From positions 1 through 44,455 of the forward strand of contig CAZWXK010000018.1 of assembly GCA_964637875.1 (NCBI GenBank): a stretch of DNA of 44,455 nucleotides, in the 5' to 3' direction. The translations under genes and the position numbers were made by a program. This document shows, one piece after another, positions 24,525-32,149 of the stretch (position 1 is the first letter of the stretch; each line of letters begins with the position of its first letter). The stretch comes from UBA5972 sp964637875 (GTDB lineage Bacteria; Pseudomonadota; Alphaproteobacteria; Rhodobacterales; Rhodobacteraceae). The notes under the pieces are model-generated. The model was not told the origin of the DNA, did not search any database, and saw only the letters and a program-made list of their open reading frames with translations.

Positions 24525-25694
24525 TTATTCCGACGCCACGGTCATGCCGGCGTCACGCGCCTTGCGCTCGAACCACTTGGCCGCTTCCTCGTCAAAGTCG
24601 TCGGTGCGCACAAAGCAGGACGTCCGCGGATGGTTGACCATGTTCGGATCCGCCTCGACACCGACAGCCTCGAGGAAGGCCGGCAGGCCGATGCGGTCGA
24701 TGGTTTCACCGATGCGCTCATGCTCGAGCGCATTGTCGGCAAAGAACTCGATGCAGGCCTCGGCGAAATCTTCGAGCTCTTCAAAGTCTTCCTCGGTTTC
24801 GAGCTTGATGAAGGGCTTGATCATGATCCCCATCATGTCGCCAACCTTCAGCGCCCGCTTGCCGCCGATCAGGATCGAGGCGCCACGGTCGTCACCGGGC
24901 GAAAGGGCCTTGGTCATGACGTTGATACAGTGCATGCAGCGTACGCAGGACTTGTTGTCGATTTCCAGCGTATCATCGTCGTTGAGCGAGATCGCACGCG
25001 TCGGGCACATGTTCACCACCGTGTCGATGGTGTATTTGCGGCCGACATTTGCGATGTGTTCCTTGACCTTCTCCTGGTCGATCTTGATGTCGTCGCGCCA
25101 GGTGCCGATCACCGCAAAGTCGGCGCGGTGGATGGCGTTCACGCAGTCGTTGCCGCAGCCCGAAAACTTGAACTTGAACTTGTAGGGCAGCGCCGGACGG
25201 TGCATCTCGTCGAGGAACTTGTTGATGATGCGACGATGCGCCTTGCCTTCATCAAAACAGGACTGCTCGCAGCGCGCCTGTCCGACACAGCTCATCGCGG
25301 TGCGCAGGGCAGGGCCGGCGCCGCCAAGGTCGAAACCCAGCTCGTTCAGCTCGTCAAAGGCGGCCTGGGTGGCCTCGCTGGTGCAGCCCTGGAACATGAT
25401 GTCNNNNNNNNNNNNNNNNNNNNNNNNNNNNNNNNNNNNNNNNNNNNNNNNNNNNNNNNNNNNNNNNNNNNNNNNNNNNNNNNNNNNNNNNNNNNNNNNN
25501 NNNTCCTCATAGGAATGCTCGAGCTGACCCAGAAGGTCGTTGACCATCGGAGCGTAACGCTCCCCCTTTGAATCGCGAAGGCGCTTCAACCCGGTGACAA
25601 AGCTCGGCCAGGGGCCACCTTCGAGTTCGTCCAGCATCGGCGTGGGATGCTGCCCCTCCGCCACCTTCTTGTCTGCCGTGTCGCCATCTTTCAT
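24525..25694 (-). CDS. dsrA: Reverse dissimilatory sulfite reductase alpha subunit (contains assembly gap)
   Basis: The start MKDGDTADKKVAEGQ is at 25694, with GAGGGAGA upstream. About 63 residues precede a 100-N gap and 292 follow it. Visible are TPMLDELEGGPWPSFVTGLK, the Fe-S/siroheme cysteines CVGQARCEQSC and CGNDC, and the ferredoxin domain with CPTRA and CVRCMHCINV. The 355 known residues plus the gap suggest a normal DsrA of about 415-435 residues, so the true gap is longer than 100 bases. First gene of the dsr operon. Confidence 0.95.
   Translation of the reverse strand: MKDGDTADKKVAEGQHPTPMLDELEGGPWPSFVTGLKRLRDSKGERYAPMVNDLLGQLEHSYEXXXXXXXXXXXXXXXXXXXXXXXXXXXXXXXXXXDIMFQGCTSEATQAAFDELNELGFDLGGAGPALRTAMSCVGQARCEQSCFDEGKAHRRIINKFLDEMHRPALPYKFKFKFSGCGNDCVNAIHRADFAVIGTWRDDIKIDQEKVKEHIANVGRKYTIDTVVNMCPTRAISLNDDDTLEIDNKSCVRCMHCINVMTKALSPGDDRGASILIGGKRALKVGDMMGIMIKPFIKLETEEDFEELEDFAEACIEFFADNALEHERIGETIDRIGLPAFLEAVGVEADPNMVNHPRTSCFVRTDDFDEEAAKWFERKARDAGMTVASE
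25404..25503. other. Assembly gap of exactly 100 N within dsrA
   Basis: A run of 100 N interrupts dsrA between LEHSYE and DIMFQGC. The round number suggests a scaffold placeholder and not a measured size. From memory of other DsrA proteins, some 60-80 residues normally lie between these points. Confidence 0.95.
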
Positions 25695-25977
25695 GACAAT
25701 TTCTCCCTCTTGTTTTAAAACAGTCACGGCGGTTCGGACTGCCTTTGAATTGTCGGGCCGCCTGTCACGGAACCCTCAAGGCCCTGTTTGATCCGGTACC
25801 TTTGGCGCCTATTATAACACCGACCAAACCAAAATGGTGTTTCCCCTACCAGTTTTATATATTAGTATATGCGAATGTAAAGAAAAACGTGCACGGTTTT
25901 TTCCCCAGTGGAAATTGGCACCGATGCGCCCCCAATGGCCCCCTCGCCAGAGGCCGCGACAACAGGAGACGGGCAAG
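25695..25977. promoter_or_regulatory. Divergent promoter region of the dsr operon and the tauD-like operon
   Basis: This region of 283 bases is A/T-rich in the middle. On minus, 25811-25816 reads TATAAT, a perfect -10 about 115 bases before dsrA; no good -35 stands in front of it, which suggests an activator. On plus, TATATT (25858-25863) may be the -10 for the dioxygenase gene. The heptamer TTAGTAT (25862-25868) also occurs at 11751-11757 in the dsrE2 promoter. ACAGGAGAC is the ribosome site for 25978. Confidence 0.5.
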
Positions 25978-26901
25978 ATGCAGGTCATTGAAAAAACATC
26001 GGCAAATCATGTTAATAGCCCGTTCTCTCTGGATAATGACGCCATCTATTCGGCGTGGAAGGCGGAAAAACTCGACAATTATTCTAGGTTTTTACGATCC
26101 GATCCCGTCACCCTGAAAGACTTGGCCGAACCGACCGAATCCGAGCGGCAGATTCTGGTCGAAACATGCCGCAAAACGAATCTTGCGATCTACCGAACCG
26201 ACCCGCCGGAAACCGATTCCGCCATCGTGCGGGCGCAGCTCAGATCATTTGCCCGCAGGATGGGCCTGCGAATCGCCGAACGGCACCGATCGGCGGGCGA
26301 ACTGGGTATCGTCGCACTTCGGGTCAGCACTGCCGAACGCCAGCGCGGATACATTCCCTATACGCGGCGCCCGATCAACTGGCATACCGACGGGTATTAC
26401 AACGGCCCGAACGAACAGATCCGCGCGATGGTCCTGCATTGCGTACGGCCGGCCGAAGACGGCGGCACGAATCAGCTGATGGACCCCGAGATCGCCTATA
26501 TTCGCCTGCGTGACCGCGACCCCTCGCATGTTGCTGCTCTCATGCACCCGCAGGCAATGACGATTCCGGAAAACCGTGAACCCGACGACAGCCTGCGCCC
26601 GATCAGCATCGGCCCGGTATTTTCCATCGACCCCGATGGAAACCTGGTGATGCGCTATACGGCACGCAGCCGCTCGATCCACTGGCGCGAAACGCCGGAG
26701 ACCCGCGCGGCCGTACAGGCGTTGTCCGAAATACTGAACGGTGACGACCCGCTGATGTTGACCGTTCGCATGCAGGCCGGACAGGGGGTACTGTGCAACA
26801 ATGTCCTGCATAACAGGACGGGATTTGATCCCGACACGCAACGGCCGAGCAATCGCCTGCTGTTTCGCGTTCGATTTCATAACCGAGTGAAGGGAAGTTA
26901 G
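25978..26901 (+). CDS. TauD/TfdA-like Fe(II)/2-oxoglutarate dioxygenase
   Basis: It has 307 residues from MQVIEKTSANHV, chosen because a ribosome site precedes it and upstream codons look non-coding. The iron facial triad is visible: HTD in NWHTDGYYN, and a distal histidine in NNVLHNRTGFD; the 2-oxoglutarate arginine is probably in NRLLFRVRFH. TauD-family enzymes hydroxylate taurine, sulfonates, carnitine precursors or other small acids; the substrate cannot be read from sequence. It leads a four-gene unit ending in cysG and is divergent from dsrA, which suggests a role linked to sulfite or siroheme. Confidence 0.85.
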   Translation: MQVIEKTSANHVNSPFSLDNDAIYSAWKAEKLDNYSRFLRSDPVTLKDLAEPTESERQILVETCRKTNLAIYRTDPPETDSAIVRAQLRSFARRMGLRIAERHRSAGELGIVALRVSTAERQRGYIPYTRRPINWHTDGYYNGPNEQIRAMVLHCVRPAEDGGTNQLMDPEIAYIRLRDRDPSHVAALMHPQAMTIPENREPDDSLRPISIGPVFSIDPDGNLVMRYTARSRSIHWRETPETRAAVQALSEILNGDDPLMLTVRMQAGQGVLCNNVLHNRTGFDPDTQRPSNRLLFRVRFHNRVKGS

Positions 26902-26905
26902 AAAA

Positions 26906-27103
26906 ATGGCAAAACTCAGCGATCTGATCATCGCGCATCCCGAAGTCACCAGCTTTGACGAACTGGAGAAACTGGTCGCCCATGCGGGCGAATCGGGCCA
27001 GATGTTTCTGGAGTTCGACCTCAAGCCGGACTACAGGGATACACCTCGGAAATGGGAATGGCGGCTTGAAGCGGCCTTTACACGCGGGTTGCGCTATGAC
27101 TGA
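26906..27103 (+). CDS. Small acidic protein of unknown function (65 residues)
   Basis: It starts MAKLSDLIIAHPEVTSFDEL, four bases after the dioxygenase stop, with AAGGGA about a dozen bases upstream, and its end overlaps the next gene by eight bases. It contains no cysteine and no recognisable motif; it is rich in Glu, Asp and Leu and predicted mostly helical, with two tryptophans in KWEWRLEAAF. I do not recognise the family. Tight packing within the tauD-like/cysG unit supports it as a real gene. Confidence 0.75.
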   Translation: MAKLSDLIIAHPEVTSFDELEKLVAHAGESGQMFLEFDLKPDYRDTPRKWEWRLEAAFTRGLRYD

Positions 27104-27356
27104 CATGAACGAAAATGGCACGGGTGACGAAATCGCGGCCGAAACCGTCACCGAACTGTCCGAACACATTCTGCCCTTTGGCCGGCGCGTACGCCTGCAG
27201 AATGTCGACTTCCACAACGGGCTGAACATGCTGCGCATGATATGGCGCGAGGGTCGACGTCTGACCATTGTCGACATCGACCCCGAAAGCGCGGCAAGGC
27301 TGGGCCGCACGCTGACCGACTGGGCAGTCGAAAAATCGCCCGACAACAACAAATAG
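27096..27356 (+). CDS. Small protein of unknown function (86 residues)
   Basis: It starts MTDMNENGTGDE at 27096 (MNEN at 27105 is an alternative) and overlaps the preceding gene by eight bases. The acidic N-terminus is followed by a compact core, RVRLQNVDFHNGLNMLRMIW and EGRRLTIVDIDPESAARL, that reads like a small alpha/beta domain. I cannot place it in a family. cysG begins 13 bases later, so it is probably translated with it. Confidence 0.75.
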   Translation: MTDMNENGTGDEIAAETVTELSEHILPFGRRVRLQNVDFHNGLNMLRMIWREGRRLTIVDIDPESAARLGRTLTDWAVEKSPDNNK

Positions 27357-27369
27357 AGGCCGGAGCAAC

Positions 27370-28818
27370 ATGGATTATCTTCCCATCTTCCTCGATATCC
27401 GCGGCAAGCGGGTCGTCATTGACGGCGGCGGTACGGTGGCCGCCCGCCGGGCCGAGCGCGCCCTGGCCGCCGGTGCAAGGGTCGAGGTCTATAACGTCCA
27501 GCTGAGCGACGAATTCCGCCCCTTGGAAAAGGACGCCAACCTGACCCATGTCGCGCGCCCAGTGACCGAGGACGACCTTGCCGGCGCCGCCATTGCCTAT
27601 GGCGCCTCGGAAGAGCCCGAACGTGACGCCCTGCTGCATGCGGCTGCAAAGAGGCATGGCGTGCTGTCGAACGTTGCCGATGTTGCGGAATACTGCGATT
27701 TCATCACCCCGTCGGTAGTGGATCGGGCGCCCCTTGTCGTGGCCATTTCCTCGGGTGGGGCCGCCCCGGTGATCGCCCGCATCCTGCGCGCCCGTATCGA
27801 GAGCCTCCTGCCCCCCGCCTATGGCCGACTGGCCGAATTCGTCGGCCGTTTCCGCGACCAGGTCGGCGAAACGATCCGCAAGACGGTTGACCGACGCCGG
27901 TTCTGGGAAACCGCCATCGAAGGGCCGGTCGGAGACCTGTTCCTCGCCGGCTCGGCCAAGGCCGCGGAACGACAGCTGAACGCCGAACTCGAAGCCATCG
28001 CATCAGGCGACCCGGGCTCACGCCTGGGCGAAGTCTACCTGGTTGGCGCCGGGCCCGGCGACCCCGATCTTCTGACATTCCGTGCGCTGCGCCTGATGCA
28101 GCGGGCAGATGTGGTCGTCTATGACCGCCTGGTGGGAGATGACATTCTTGCCCTGATGCGACGCGACGCCGAGCGCATCTATGTCGGCAAGCTGCCCAAG
28201 CAGCATACAATGGAACAGGAGGACATCAGCCAGCTTCTGGTCGATCTTGCCCTCAAGGGCAAGCGGGTGTTGCGCCTGAAGGGGGGTGATCCCTTCATCT
28301 TTGGCCGCGGCGGCGAAGAGATCGAAAAACTGGCCGCCCATGACATCCCCTTTCAGGTCGTACCGGGGGTGACCGCCGCCGCTGGCTGTGCGTCGTATTC
28401 GGGCATCCCGCTGACCCATCGTGACCACGCCCAGAGTTGTGTTTTCGTCACCGCCCACGGCAAGAACGGCGTCCTCGGTCTGGACTGGGATGCGCTGGTG
28501 CGGCCACAACAGACAGTCGCCGTCTATATGGGCCTTTCGAATCTTGGCCATCTTGCGCGCGAGATCGTCGAAAAAGGCCTGAGCCCCGATACCCCGGTGG
28601 CAATCGTAGACAACGGCACCCGCGAAAACCAGAAGGTTGTCGTGGGCACCATCTCGTCCATCGAGGAAAAGGCCCGCCACGCCGAACTCAAGGGGCCGGC
28701 GGTTATCATCATCGGCTCGGTTGTCCAGCTGCATGAAAAGCTGGAATGGTTTTCCAAACGCGAAGAATCCCATTACAGCCATTTCAGGATGAGCCTGAGG
28801 CCCCAGGATTCGCTGTAA
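27370..28818 (+). CDS. cysG: Siroheme synthase, trifunctional
   Basis: It has 482 residues. The N-terminal half is the precorrin-2 dehydrogenase/ferrochelatase domain (LDIRGKRVVIDGGGTVAARR, then VADVAEYCDFITP); the C-terminal half is uroporphyrinogen-III methyltransferase with VYLVGAGPGDPDLLT, VVYDRLV and LRLKGGDPFIFGRGGEE. It makes siroheme, the cofactor of DsrAB, which DsrN then amidates. Its position next to the dsr operon fits a dedicated supply, although siroheme also serves assimilatory reductases. It is the last gene of its unit; a tRNA follows. Confidence 0.96.
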   Translation: MDYLPIFLDIRGKRVVIDGGGTVAARRAERALAAGARVEVYNVQLSDEFRPLEKDANLTHVARPVTEDDLAGAAIAYGASEEPERDALLHAAAKRHGVLSNVADVAEYCDFITPSVVDRAPLVVAISSGGAAPVIARILRARIESLLPPAYGRLAEFVGRFRDQVGETIRKTVDRRRFWETAIEGPVGDLFLAGSAKAAERQLNAELEAIASGDPGSRLGEVYLVGAGPGDPDLLTFRALRLMQRADVVVYDRLVGDDILALMRRDAERIYVGKLPKQHTMEQEDISQLLVDLALKGKRVLRLKGGDPFIFGRGGEEIEKLAAHDIPFQVVPGVTAAAGCASYSGIPLTHRDHAQSCVFVTAHGKNGVLGLDWDALVRPQQTVAVYMGLSNLGHLAREIVEKGLSPDTPVAIVDNGTRENQKVVVGTISSIEEKARHAELKGPAVIIIGSVVQLHEKLEWFSKREESHYSHFRMSLRPQDSL

Positions 28819-28872
28819 AACCGTCCCTTGGCCCTTGAACCTCGACGCGAAAGCGGCAAAAAGGCCCTTCAA

Positions 28873-28949
28873 GGCCCCGTAGCTCAGCAGGATAGAGCGA
28901 CCGCCTCCTAAGCGGTAGGTCAGAGGTTCGAATCCTCTCGGGGTCGCCA
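28873..28949 (+). tRNA. tRNA-Arg (anticodon CCU)
   Basis: This is a 77-base cloverleaf. The acceptor stem GGCCCCG pairs with CGGGGTC (one G-U), the anticodon stem is ACCGC/GCGGT with loop CTCCTAA, giving anticodon CCT at 28907-28909, and the T arm reads GAGGTTCGAATCCTC. The 3' CCA is encoded at 28947-28949. It reads the rare AGG arginine codon. Confidence 0.96.
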
Positions 28950-29045
28950 GGCTCACAGCTCCCATTCCCCGTGACCACAGGGGAACCCTCCAGCGGGTGC
29001 TTCCGCCTCAAGGGAGGAATGGCCAGGGGGCCGGCTGCCCCCTCT

Positions 29046-29128
29046 TGCCTGCGGCAATTCACCCCCGCGCGTATTTGGACAAAGAAGAAGCCGGTTTCTC
29101 TTTTGTCCAAATACGCCCGCCGGAGGCA
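29046..29128. repeat. Large inverted repeat of a Rhodobacteraceae-type GTATTTGGACAAA element
   Basis: Inner arms 29069-29089 and 29096-29116 match at 19 of 21 positions (GCGTATTTGGACAAA and its complement) around loop GCCGGT. Outer arms TGCCTGCGGC (29046-29055) and GCCGGAGGCA (29119-29128) match at 9 of 10. From general knowledge, TGCCTCCGGCGGG followed by GTATTTGGA is a frequent intergenic element in this bacterial family; here two copies face each other. It lies in the 305-base stretch between the tRNA and the Hint gene, which holds no convincing gene. Confidence 0.75.
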
Positions 29129-29254
29129 GCGAGGCCGACCAGGCCTCGCTTCATGCCGGGACACAACAAACACCACCAGCCAGCTGCACCACCGGCCAAG
29201 GCAAATGCGATAAATCGGGACGCACCCTGAAGGCCGAAACATGGCCGGCCGATC

Positions 29255-30244
29255 TCAGGCGCCCAGCAGCGCCATTGCCTCATGTGCCTTCAGGACCGGG
29301 CAGCAGGCCCGGCCATAGGATGCCGGATTGCGGGCGAGTTCGGGGAAGAGACTGAAAAGTTCGTCTCTGGCGTCGTCGTCAACCCCTGCCAGTGCTGTTT
29401 CGCCAGGGAAGAAGCTTTCGCTTTCGAGGCCATTGGAAATCACGATCTGGTGGCTGTCGAACATGATATGGTGATACTCGACCTCATCGAGGTCGTGATC
29501 ACGGACGATGTCGCGGTCATTGACCAGATGGATCGCCGGCACAAGTACCTTGTCCACCCCGAACAGCATTTCAGCACGCCAGTCGTCGATCATAATACGA
29601 TGCTGTGGGGATACCACCAGGTCGGCCTGCGGCAGATCGGCGCCAAAGGCGCCACGACGTATGCGGACCGGGCGAAATGCAGGTCGCCGACGCAATTCAT
29701 CGGCTGAAAGAACGCGCCGCGATCGCCACCGGACAGGCCGGGCAACGCCGTCACCACAGATCACCCGGTCACCGATCGACAATCTCTCGATCCGGACCGG
29801 ACCCTCGGGTGTATCGATCAGGGTGCCGGCTGCAAAACAGGTGATCTGCACCTCGGGGTCATCATCGCGGTGATGTGAATGCAGCTCGATCGTCATGTCG
29901 TGCTGCTGGCCATCGGCCCCGACATAGCTGATCTGGAAACCGTTTTGCTGCCTGCTCCATGACAGGGCGTTATCGATCTTGACACTGTCGCCCCTGTCCA
30001 GGCTTTCGACATGCAGGGTGAAATCATCGTCGAATTGCGACAGGTCCAGATGGAAACTGTCATCGCCCCCCGCCCCGGCCAGAGCATCATGAGAAGAGCG
30101 ATCACTAGAGCCGACGACGGTGACATCATGCAGTACACCACCATCGACAAGTGTGACTTCGTGCGCGTCATTCGCATCCAGCAAGTGTTGCGCGCCATCG
30201 ACCTGGCCGTCAGAGAGAGCAATGGTGAGTTTTTCCTGCGACAT
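29255..30244 (-). CDS. Hint-domain protein
   Basis: It has 329 residues. The first 130 or so are acidic, rich in Asp, His and Gly, without clear relatives. From ITCFAAGTLIDTPEGPVRIE a Hint (hedgehog/intein) domain follows, with the leading cysteine, LSIGDRVICGDG and VVSPQHRIMID, of the type common in Rhodobacteraceae. Hint domains can self-cleave at the cysteine. Secretion is possible given the repeat-like acidic N-terminus, but no signal peptide is seen. The target is unknown. GGGGGG precedes the start at 30244. Confidence 0.85.
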   Translation of the reverse strand: MSQEKLTIALSDGQVDGAQHLLDANDAHEVTLVDGGVLHDVTVVGSSDRSSHDALAGAGGDDSFHLDLSQFDDDFTLHVESLDRGDSVKIDNALSWSRQQNGFQISYVGADGQQHDMTIELHSHHRDDDPEVQITCFAAGTLIDTPEGPVRIERLSIGDRVICGDGVARPVRWRSRRVLSADELRRRPAFRPVRIRRGAFGADLPQADLVVSPQHRIMIDDWRAEMLFGVDKVLVPAIHLVNDRDIVRDHDLDEVEYHHIMFDSHQIVISNGLESESFFPGETALAGVDDDARDELFSLFPELARNPASYGRACCPVLKAHEAMALLGA

Positions 30245-30334
30245 CCAAAGACCCCCCGAACAAACACCTGTGCACCACCCATATGCGGAAAAGTTGGGGG
30301 AATTGGGGCAAGATCGGGGAATCCGGCGGCAACA

Positions 30335-31165
30335 TCATGGCATTTCACGAAATCGGCGCCGCCCTGCAGCCTCGGGTTTCGGGCCGGCAAGAACCAGCAG
30401 GGTGATGAGTTCGGCGAAATTCGGGGCTGGCAGATGGTGACGCGCACTCAGCGCATATCCCCGCACCAGCGAAGCCGCAATCGATGACAGCTCGCCGGGA
30501 AAGCGCCGGAAAAGCGCCTGCGCCGCAGTGACCAGATCCCAGCCCAGCGGTTTCATTCGGCTCTGGGAAAAATCGATGCCGTAAAGGCGCCGATCTCGTC
30601 CGAGGATGAAATTGTCCAATGCATTGTCGTTATGGGCAAGCGTCACCAATCCGGTCGCGCTGGCACCGAGCAGACGGGCATGTTCATTCAGAACCGCGCG
30701 GTCGAATCCCTTGCGGTATTGCATCAGATAATCATGCCAGCTGCCTTTGGCAGGGCGGGTGGGCGCGATGTTCGCCAGTCTCGCAAACCATTGGCCCAGA
30801 TGCTCGGCATGCCGGATGAGGTTGCCGTCATTCAGGGCCAGATCCAGGCGTTCACCGGAAATGAACGACATCAGCAGCAGGCGCCGGGCCTCGGCCACCG
30901 ACAACAGGCCGGGCACCATGTCCGCCGGAAGCCAGCCCAGGGCGTCGCGTTCCCGCAGATAGGGCGCACGATGCGCCTGCCCCGGGGCAAAGACCTTGGC
31001 AATCGCCCGGTGGCCATCATGCTCGACCTTCACGACGGTTGCATGGCTGCCGGACTTCAACAAAGCCACCTGCAGGTCATGCCCACTGCCACTGCCTGCC
31101 ATTGCGCGGGCGATGGAAGCGGCCTGTTCGCGAAGGGCAAGCTCGGCATAGTCGGGTATGGGCAT
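30335..31165 (-). CDS. APH-type phosphotransferase (small-molecule kinase)
   Basis: It has 276 residues of the aminoglycoside/choline kinase fold. The catalytic loop is LAHNDNALDNFIL (Asp within HxD, Asn seven later) and the metal aspartate is in LYGIDFSQSR; the lysine of the N-lobe is probably in GHRAIAKVFAPG. The substrate is unknown. MPIPDYAEL at 31165 is chosen as start; it lies only five bases after the stop of the membrane winged-helix gene, so the two are co-translated. Confidence 0.82.
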   Translation of the reverse strand: MPIPDYAELALREQAASIARAMAGSGSGHDLQVALLKSGSHATVVKVEHDGHRAIAKVFAPGQAHRAPYLRERDALGWLPADMVPGLLSVAEARRLLLMSFISGERLDLALNDGNLIRHAEHLGQWFARLANIAPTRPAKGSWHDYLMQYRKGFDRAVLNEHARLLGASATGLVTLAHNDNALDNFILGRDRRLYGIDFSQSRMKPLGWDLVTAAQALFRRFPGELSSIAASLVRGYALSARHHLPAPNFAELITLLVLAGPKPEAAGRRRFREMP

Positions 31166-31170
31166 GGGCC

Positions 31171-31881
31171 TCAGATCATCTTGATGACATCCTTGTCGAT
31201 GGCCAGCATATACCCCTTGCGGGTGATTGTCTTGATCAGCAATTCGGAAACGATCTGATTGCCCAGGGTGTCGCGCAACCGTTTGATCCGGGTGGCGCCG
31301 GCAGCCTCGTCGCACGCGGCACGGTCCTTGCCGGTGATCAGCGCCTCGAGCTCGACCCCGCTGACGACCTCGTCATCCATCCGGGCCTCGGCCAGCACGG
31401 CAAGAGCCTCGAAGGCCGCTTCGGTCAGGGTGAACTCCATGTTGTTCAGATAGACCACGCGCTCATCCCGGCTGATGATCAGGCTGTTGATCTGGATACC
31501 CGCACGCTCGATCTCGGACATGCGGCGATTCATGGCGGCGATGTTGACCAGGAATACCAGCGCGGCGACCAGAATCGCCGTCGAAAAAAGCAGCAACACG
31601 AAGATCACGAAACGATAGGACGACAGGACATCGGAAAATGCAGTCCCCGACTGGGCCAGGATTTCCAGCAGCTTGATTTCGGCATTCGAGGTCAGGTTGT
31701 CGTTCTCGACGAATATCCTCTCGACCCTGTCGTTGAAGGCATTCGCATCGGGCAGGTTGTAGAACAGGACGGCCGCGCCAATCGCAAGGATGCCGACAAC
31801 CGCTGCAATCCCGAGCGTCAGCGTCGCATTGCCCCTTCCGAAAAGGCGTTTCCTAATATTTGAGGAAGAATCGTCCCGCAC
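31171..31881 (-). CDS. Membrane protein with C-terminal OmpR-type winged helix
   Basis: About 236 residues. Two transmembrane segments (TLGIAAVVGILAIGAAVLFY and YRFVIFVLLLFSTAILVAAL) enclose a loop of about 60 residues, and the cytoplasmic C-terminus looks like a PhoB/OmpR winged helix: MEFTLTEAAFEALAVLAEAR, then ATRIKRLRDTLGNQI and IKTITRKGYML. ToxR and CadC have the winged helix at the N-terminus, so this is reversed. The GTG at 31881 overlaps the upstream gene by 29 bases; ATG at 31929 is an alternative start. Possibly a signal-responsive regulator; target unknown. Confidence 0.75.
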   Translation of the reverse strand: MRDDSSSNIRKRLFGRGNATLTLGIAAVVGILAIGAAVLFYNLPDANAFNDRVERIFVENDNLTSNAEIKLLEILAQSGTAFSDVLSSYRFVIFVLLLFSTAILVAALVFLVNIAAMNRRMSEIERAGIQINSLIISRDERVVYLNNMEFTLTEAAFEALAVLAEARMDDEVVSGVELEALITGKDRAACDEAAGATRIKRLRDTLGNQIVSELLIKTITRKGYMLAIDKDVIKMI

Positions 31882-32149
31882 TTGCCCGTCTCTGTTGCAA
31901 CCCCTCAGGTCCGAACACAGACATAACATTAAGAAGCCGCCATCCGCCAACAGAAATCCGTTTCTGGATGTTTCTGCTGATCTTTCTGGGCTGGTTGCAG
32001 ATGTTGTCGGGCAGCTCGATCACCCCGTAATGGAGCTGGAACGGCGCACTCTTGCGTGCCTTGTAGTCGGCATAACAGGCGGCGTTTGCAGGTGCGGCAG
32101 CCAGCCCCAGGGCCAGCGAGATCACCAGCGAAGCGAGGATTGTTTTCAT
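31853..32149 (-). CDS. Small secreted protein of unknown function
   Basis: It has 98 residues with a signal peptide MKTILASLVISLALGLAAAP ending in ANA. The mature part starts ACYADYKARKSAPFQLHYGV and ends VFGPEGLQQRRASAGRFFLKY; I associate this pattern with a conserved uncharacterised Rhodobacteraceae protein. Two cysteines could form a disulfide. The end overlaps the membrane winged-helix gene, suggesting a joint role such as a periplasmic signal partner, which is inference. Confidence 0.85.
   Translation of the reverse strand: MKTILASLVISLALGLAAAPANAACYADYKARKSAPFQLHYGVIELPDNICNQPRKISRNIQKRISVGGWRLLNVMSVFGPEGLQQRRASAGRFFLKY

Noticed and set aside
28873..28949. tRNA-Arg as an integration site for a genomic island
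   Set aside because: No integrase, no transposase and no repeat of the tRNA 3' end found in the window.
28950..29045. Folded stretch behind the tRNA (CCATTCC/GGAATGG, GCGG/CCGC) as an RNA gene
   Set aside because: The stems are short and mismatched; it may just be a tRNA 3' trailer.
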